Source: OMOG01 sp041485845
GTDB taxonomy: Bacteria; Acidobacteriota; Terriglobia; Bryobacterales; Bryobacteraceae
Direction: 5' to 3'
Assembly: GCA_041485845.1 (NCBI GenBank)
Contig: JBGPKH010000378.1
Coordinates: forward strand, 1 to 8,545
DNA length: 8,545 nucleotides
Shown: positions 4,759 through 8,545 of the stretch, in pieces
How positions within the stretch are numbered: position 1 is the first letter of the stretch
Layout: each line of letters begins with the position of its first letter
Made by a program: the position numbers and the translations under genes
Notes under the pieces: model-generated
Databases searched by the model: none
Told to the model about the DNA's origin: nothing
Seen by the model: the letters and a program-made list of their open reading frames with translations, nothing else

Positions 4759-6545
4759 GGCGGGGGTTAGGGATTAGGCTCGCCAAGGCGCGAGTGGGTT
4801 GGGGGTTGGGGGTTGGAGTTGTCGCGGTTGCCGCAACCGTAGTGGCGGTGTCCGCCCAGACGACTGCGCCGGACCCGATGTTCCGGGCGATGCACGATGA
4901 GATGGAGCGGGCGCGCAAGCTGACCCTCAACAATCTCGAAGCGCCTTATTTCGTCCAGTACCTGATCGACCAATCGGACAATTTCGCGGTGTCGGCCAGT
5001 TTGGGCGGCGTGGTTTCGCGGCGCCGCAGCCGGTATCGCGAGCCGGAAATCAAGGTACGCGTCGGCGATTACAAGTTCGACAACACCAACTTTGCCGGCG
5101 GCGGGTTCGGCACGCGCTACGACTTGCAGCGCTTTCCGCTGGAGGATTCCTATCCGCTGCTGCGCCGGTACCTGTGGCTGGAGACCGATTCGGCTTACAA
5201 GTCCGCAGTGGAGGCGATCTCGCGCAAGCGCGCCGCCCTGCGCAACATCTCGCAGAACGACCAGCTCAACGATTTCGCGCATGCCGAACCGGTCAAGCAC
5301 GTACGTGAGTTCCAGAAACTGACGGTCGACGAAGATGCCTGGACCGCGAGAGTGCGCGCTCTTTCGGCGCTGTTTGGCCGGTATCCCGAGGTGAAGAATT
5401 CGAGCATCGAATTGGAATCGGGCACGGGGGGCTACTCGATACTGAATTCCGAGGGCACCGAGGTGCGCGAGCCCGAGAACGTGACTTACCTTCGGGCGAG
5501 AGCCATCGCACAGGCGGACGACGGCATGACCATGAGGGATGCCGTGACGTTCCATGCGCTCGACCAGGCGCGTATGCCGAGCGATGCCGAAATGACCCGC
5601 GGCGTGACGGCGCTGGCGGAAAACGTGGTGGCGCTGGCGCACGCGCCGAAGGGCGAAGATTACAGCGGACCAGTGCTGTTCGAAGGCGCCGCGGGAGCGC
5701 AGATTCTGGCCGAGGTGCTGGGAAGGAATCTGGACTTGGGACGGCGGCCGGTGGCGGATGGCGGACGTGGTGGAGGCGGGTTCACTCCGAGCGAGCTGGA
5801 AGGCCGGCTCGGCGCGCGTGTTCTGCCCGAAACGTTCAACGTGGTGGACGACCCCACGCAGAAGGAATGGCGCGGCCGTCCGTTGTTCGGCACATACGAA
5901 GTGGATCGCGAAGGGGTGATGGCCAAGCCGATTCTCCTGATCGAGAAGGGCGTGCTCAAGAGCTACCTGCTGACGCGGCAGCCGGTGCGCGGCTTTGAAG
6001 GATCGAACGGGCGGGCGCGCATGCCGGGCAGCTACGGCGCTTCCACCGCTACCTTCAGCAACCTGTTCATCAACGCGTCCGACGGCGTGCCGCTTGCGGA
6101 ATTGAAGAAGAAGCTGATCGAGCTTTGCCAGACACGCGGCAAGCCATATGGCATCCTCGTGCGCAAGATGGACTTTCCCTCCTCGGCATCGCTCGACGAG
6201 GTGCGGCGGCTGCTCGGCGGATCGCAGGGGGGTGGACGGCCGGTCAGCATGCCGATCCTGGCGTACAAGATCTATCCCGACGGGCGTGAAGAGCTGGTGC
6301 GCGGGCTGCGCTTCCGGGGCTTGACCGCGCGCTCGCTCAAGGACATTCTGGCGGCGGGAAATGACAACGCGGCCTTCGACTTCCTGGACAGCCCGGCGCC
6401 ATTCGCGCTGATCGGGGCCTCCGGGTTTACGGCCGAATCCTGTGTGATTGCGCCTTCCATTCTGATCGACGATCTGGAGTTGCATCCGATGGAGGAGCAA
6501 CTGCCCAAGCTTCCGGTGGTATCGGCACCCGAACTGTCGCGGTAG
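4755..6545 (+). CDS. Exported TldD/PmbA-family paralogue with degenerate metal site (TldE-like partner)
   Basis: This 596-residue protein is a tandem paralogue of the preceding protein. Shared landmarks include APYFVQY versus PPYFLSY, RYLWLETDSAYKSA versus RRLWLDTDRAYRLA, KGVLKSYLLTRQPVRG versus KGVLKTFLMSRSPIKG, and APSILIDDLEL versus SPSILVSEIEI. The zinc motif has become AEVLGR (A319, E320, R324), losing both histidines. The distal ligand Cys is also missing: the position reads IGASGF, and the nearby C of AESC aligns elsewhere. It therefore resembles TldE/PmbA, the non-metal partner in the E. coli TldD-TldE complex, and probably forms an exported heteromer with its neighbour. A glycine-rich insert (GGRGGGGF) follows the lost motif. 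The signal segment (GVGVVAVAATVVAVSA, likely cut before QTT) lies partly in a heptamer repeat. The GTG start has a good GGAGGT. An ATG at 4878 would give a protein without export signal. Confidence 0.88.
   Translation: MRRGLGIRLAKARVGWGLGVGVVAVAATVVAVSAQTTAPDPMFRAMHDEMERARKLTLNNLEAPYFVQYLIDQSDNFAVSASLGGVVSRRRSRYREPEIKVRVGDYKFDNTNFAGGGFGTRYDLQRFPLEDSYPLLRRYLWLETDSAYKSAVEAISRKRAALRNISQNDQLNDFAHAEPVKHVREFQKLTVDEDAWTARVRALSALFGRYPEVKNSSIELESGTGGYSILNSEGTEVREPENVTYLRARAIAQADDGMTMRDAVTFHALDQARMPSDAEMTRGVTALAENVVALAHAPKGEDYSGPVLFEGAAGAQILAEVLGRNLDLGRRPVADGGRGGGGFTPSELEGRLGARVLPETFNVVDDPTQKEWRGRPLFGTYEVDREGVMAKPILLIEKGVLKSYLLTRQPVRGFEGSNGRARMPGSYGASTATFSNLFINASDGVPLAELKKKLIELCQTRGKPYGILVRKMDFPSSASLDEVRRLLGGSQGGGRPVSMPILAYKIYPDGREELVRGLRFRGLTARSLKDILAAGNDNAAFDFLDSPAPFALIGASGFTAESCVIAPSILIDDLELHPMEEQLPKLPVVSAPELSR
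4764..4816 (+). repeat. G-rich heptamer repeat (GGGTTRG) with hairpin, inside signal-peptide codons
   Basis: Three perfect head-to-tail copies of GGGTTGG occupy 4796-4816. Two related units, GGGTTAG and GGATTAG, lie at 4764-4777. Between them CTCGC (4779-4783) and GCGAG (4790-4794) form a five-base-pair hairpin. The G runs at 4796-4798, 4801-4805 and 4808-4812, plus the upstream runs at 4762-4766 and 4770-4772, could form a G-quadruplex in the coding strand. Three units equal 21 bases, so the present copy number is in frame. A change by one unit would shift the frame of the gene. Confidence 0.75.
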
Positions 6546-6548
6546 GAG
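6543..6548 (+). promoter_or_regulatory. Ribosome binding site TAGGAG overlapping the upstream stop codon
   Basis: TAGGAG contains the TAG stop of the preceding gene and ends four bases before the GTG at 6553. This supports that start and implies coupled translation. Confidence 0.5.
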
Positions 6549-6552
6549 CGCG

Positions 6553-8545
6553 GTGCGCCTTCTAGGCCGTTACGTTTTTCGCGAGATCCTGACGAGCGCG
6601 GTGCTTGGCACGCTGCTGGCCACTTTCGTTATCTTTCTCAACGGCAGCAAAGACCTGTTCGGCCTGCTGGTAGGGGCGGGCAGCCCGGGGATCAGGACCA
6701 TCGTACAATTGTTTGCGCTGGCGATGCCGCCGGTGCTGCCGACGACCATACCGTTTGGCGTGCTGGTGGGCATTCTGATCGGGCTGGGCCGCATGGCGAG
6801 CGATGGCGAGATCGTCGCGATGCGCGCGGCCGGCGTTTCCAGCCGCAAGGTGATCGCGCCGGTACTGCTGTTCGCAGCGGTGGGCACGGCGCTGGCGGGT
6901 TTCGCCTCGCTGCGGCTGACGCCGCTGTCGTTCCGCAAGAGCGCGGAGCTCATCAATCGGCTGCTGGCTACGCAGCTTTCCGCGGAGATCCAGGAACGCG
7001 TTTTCGACGAAGATTTTCCCAACAAGATTCTGTACGTGGGCGATGTCCGCCGCGGCCCCACGGTGGTCTGGCGTTCGGTTTTCCTGGCGGACGTGACGGA
7101 TCCGGACCAGCGCACGAGCGGGCTGGGAGGGAAGGGCGACGGTCCCCTGATCACGGTGGCGCGCGAGGCCATTGCGATCTCCGATCCCAAGAACAACCGC
7201 ATCCAGCTTTCCTTGCGCAACTACGCTACGCACGAAATGGGAAAGGACGGCATGGCATACGATGTCAAGGTTCAAAGTGGCGACCAGGCTTTATATGCCG
7301 CTCCGCCGGAGCGGAGATCTACGGCTTCGAAAGGCATGAACACGGCCGAGCTGCTACGACGCAGCTCGGGGCCCGACTGGCTCGAAGTGCGCATCGAGCT
7401 GCACCGCCGCTTGGCGCTACCCCTGGCCTGCATCATGCTGGCTCTGGTGGGAATTCCTCTGGGCATATCCACCCGAAAGGGCGGGAAGTCCGCGGGCTAT
7501 GTGATCGCCCTGTTCCTGGGGTTTTTCTGCTACCACCTTTCGTCGGTTGCGCTGGTCAGCGTCGCGAAGCAGAGGACGCTGCCGATACCGGTCGCCATCT
7601 GGCTGCCCGATGTGGCCTTCGGGATCGTGGGGCTGGTGTTTCTGTACCGGATGGAGCGGCCCGGCGACCGCGATCTGCTGACGGGATTCCAGGCGGGATT
7701 CCAGGCAATCTTCGAAAAGCTCAAGTCGAAAGCCGGCCGTCCGGCCGAGGGCTCGCGTCTTACGGCGTGGCGGCTGCCGTTGCTGCCGCAGTTAGTCGAC
7801 ACCTACGTGCTTTCCAATTTTCTGTTCTACGTGGTGGTGGTGCTGGCGAGCTTTATTTCGATGAGCCAGGTGTACTTCTTCTTTGAGCTGGTGGGCGACA
7901 TGATCAAGAACAACATCTCGCTCCTGAAGATGTTCACCTACCTGTTTTTCCTCACCCCGGAGCTGATTTACCGGCTGACGCCGATCTGCATTCTGGTGGC
8001 CGTGCTGATCAACTTCGGAGTGATGAGCAAGCAGAACGAGGTTACGGCATTCAAAGCCTGCGGCGTGAGCCTGTTTCGCCTGGCGCTGCCGATTCTGATC
8101 GTGAGCACGGTATTCGGGGGCGGGTTGTTCGCATTCGATTACACCTATGTGCCGGGCGCCAACCGCATCCAGGACGCGCTGCGCGACGAGATCAAGGGCC
8201 GCCGGAATTCGACCTATTTGCGCCCGGACCGCAAGTGGATCATGGGCGATGGGCGCATCTACTATTACAAGTACTTCGATACGTCGGCGAACACGATGAT
8301 CGGGGTCAACGTCTTCGAACTGGAGCCGGATACGTTCCGGCTCAAGCGGCAGATCCTGGCGGAACGGGCGGAGTGGAGTCCTTCGCTGCAAGCGTGGATC
8401 TTCGAGCAAGGCTGGTACAGCGATTTCGAAAGCGAAGTCAAAAGGTCGCGCCACGACTTCCAGGCCACTACGTTTCCCGAGTTGACCGAGGCGCCCGATT
8501 ACTTCCTCCCCACGGCGCTGCAGGAAAAGCAAATGAACTTCCTGG
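6553..8545 (+). CDS. lptF/lptG: LptF-LptG fusion permease of the LPS export ABC transporter (3' end beyond window)
   Basis: A single frame with no stop runs from a GTG at 6553 to the window edge, 664 codons, and holds two successive YjgP/YjgQ-family permeases. These normally separate proteins (each near 360 residues in E. coli) pair with the LptB ATPase to lift LPS from the inner membrane into the LptC-A-D bridge. The LptF-like half begins MRLLGRYVFREIL. It has membrane segments near 14-34, 55-80 and 98-122, a periplasmic beta-rich domain about 125-275, then segments near 286-305, 316-338 and 346-367. Its cytosolic coupling helix reads EIVAMRAAGVS (86-96). A linker about 368-410 leads to the LptG-like half (TYVLSNFLFYVVVV from 417, coupling helix EVTAFKACGVS 496-506). 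That half is cut inside its periplasmic domain, so its last three membrane segments lie outside. The order LptF then LptG is inferred. The start is seven bases after the upstream stop, so the gene is cotranscribed with the TldD pair. Confidence 0.92.
   Translation, partial: MRLLGRYVFREILTSAVLGTLLATFVIFLNGSKDLFGLLVGAGSPGIRTIVQLFALAMPPVLPTTIPFGVLVGILIGLGRMASDGEIVAMRAAGVSSRKVIAPVLLFAAVGTALAGFASLRLTPLSFRKSAELINRLLATQLSAEIQERVFDEDFPNKILYVGDVRRGPTVVWRSVFLADVTDPDQRTSGLGGKGDGPLITVAREAIAISDPKNNRIQLSLRNYATHEMGKDGMAYDVKVQSGDQALYAAPPERRSTASKGMNTAELLRRSSGPDWLEVRIELHRRLALPLACIMLALVGIPLGISTRKGGKSAGYVIALFLGFFCYHLSSVALVSVAKQRTLPIPVAIWLPDVAFGIVGLVFLYRMERPGDRDLLTGFQAGFQAIFEKLKSKAGRPAEGSRLTAWRLPLLPQLVDTYVLSNFLFYVVVVLASFISMSQVYFFFELVGDMIKNNISLLKMFTYLFFLTPELIYRLTPICILVAVLINFGVMSKQNEVTAFKACGVSLFRLALPILIVSTVFGGGLFAFDYTYVPGANRIQDALRDEIKGRRNSTYLRPDRKWIMGDGRIYYYKYFDTSANTMIGVNVFELEPDTFRLKRQILAERAEWSPSLQAWIFEQGWYSDFESEVKRSRHDFQATTFPELTEAPDYFLPTALQEKQMNFL
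7683..7706 (+). repeat. Perfect 12-bp tandem duplication in the LptF-LptG linker
   Basis: The unit GGGATTCCAGGC occurs twice in direct succession (7683-7694, 7695-7706), giving the peptide GFQAGFQA. Being a multiple of three, it preserves the frame. It lies in the cytosolic linker between the two permease halves, where length changes are likely tolerated. Confidence 0.8.

Noticed and set aside
4767..6500. 577-codon open frame on the minus strand opposite the second TldD paralogue
   Set aside because: Low-information Arg/His-rich translation with no recognisable motif, while the plus strand encodes a clear TldD/PmbA-family protein.
6474..6545. Possibility that the degenerate TldD paralogue is a decaying pseudogene
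   Set aside because: It has a full-length intact frame to a natural stop, good ribosome binding sites on both sides and conserved landmarks outside the metal site, which fits a retained non-catalytic partner better.
6562..8532. Minus-strand open frames over the right third of the window (6562-7275, 7792-8532)
   Set aside because: They are shadows of the uninterrupted LptF-LptG frame on the plus strand, which has membrane segments and coupling-helix motifs.
1..8545. tRNA, rRNA, CRISPR array, transposase or phage genes
   Set aside because: I saw no cloverleaf, regularly spaced repeats or transposase/integrase motifs anywhere in the window.

Overview
The window reads as a chromosomal segment of a high-GC, Gram-negative, LPS-bearing bacterium. 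An Acidobacteria origin (Solibacter/Bryobacter-like) is my best guess. It rests on overall style: paired 2Fe-2S and molybdopterin oxidoreductase subunits, exported TldD/PmbA-family proteins, and LptF and LptG halves in one frame. It does not rest on a marker gene. All confident genes are on the + strand; long open frames on the - strand are antisense shadows of these genes.

Layout. Bases 1-344 carry no confident gene. They may hold the edge of a small minus-strand ORF and a possible promoter for what follows. Bases 345-2911 are a two-gene, translationally coupled unit: a small [2Fe-2S] subunit and a Tat-exported molybdopterin subunit of the isoquinoline 1-oxidoreductase/aldehyde oxidoreductase type. 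No FAD subunit or cytochrome is seen here. Bases 2912-3060 are an intergenic stretch with an imperfect inverted/direct repeat cluster, a perfect 8+8 bp palindrome, and an extended -10-like element just before the next gene.

Bases 3061-8545 look like one operon of three genes. The first is an exported TldD-like metalloprotease with an intact HExxxH motif and a distal Cys. The second is a tandem paralogue whose metal ligands have been replaced, so it looks like the TldE/PmbA-type partner. The third is a long ORF that runs off the right edge and fuses LptF and LptG, the two permease subunits that extract LPS from the inner membrane. Junctions are a 4-bp GTGA overlap and a 7-nt gap.

The most interesting points are: the exported active/inactive TldD pair joined to an LPS-export permease; the LptF-LptG fusion itself; and a perfect 3 x 7-bp GGGTTGG repeat inside the signal-peptide codons of the second TldD paralogue, where loss or gain of one unit would shift the frame.
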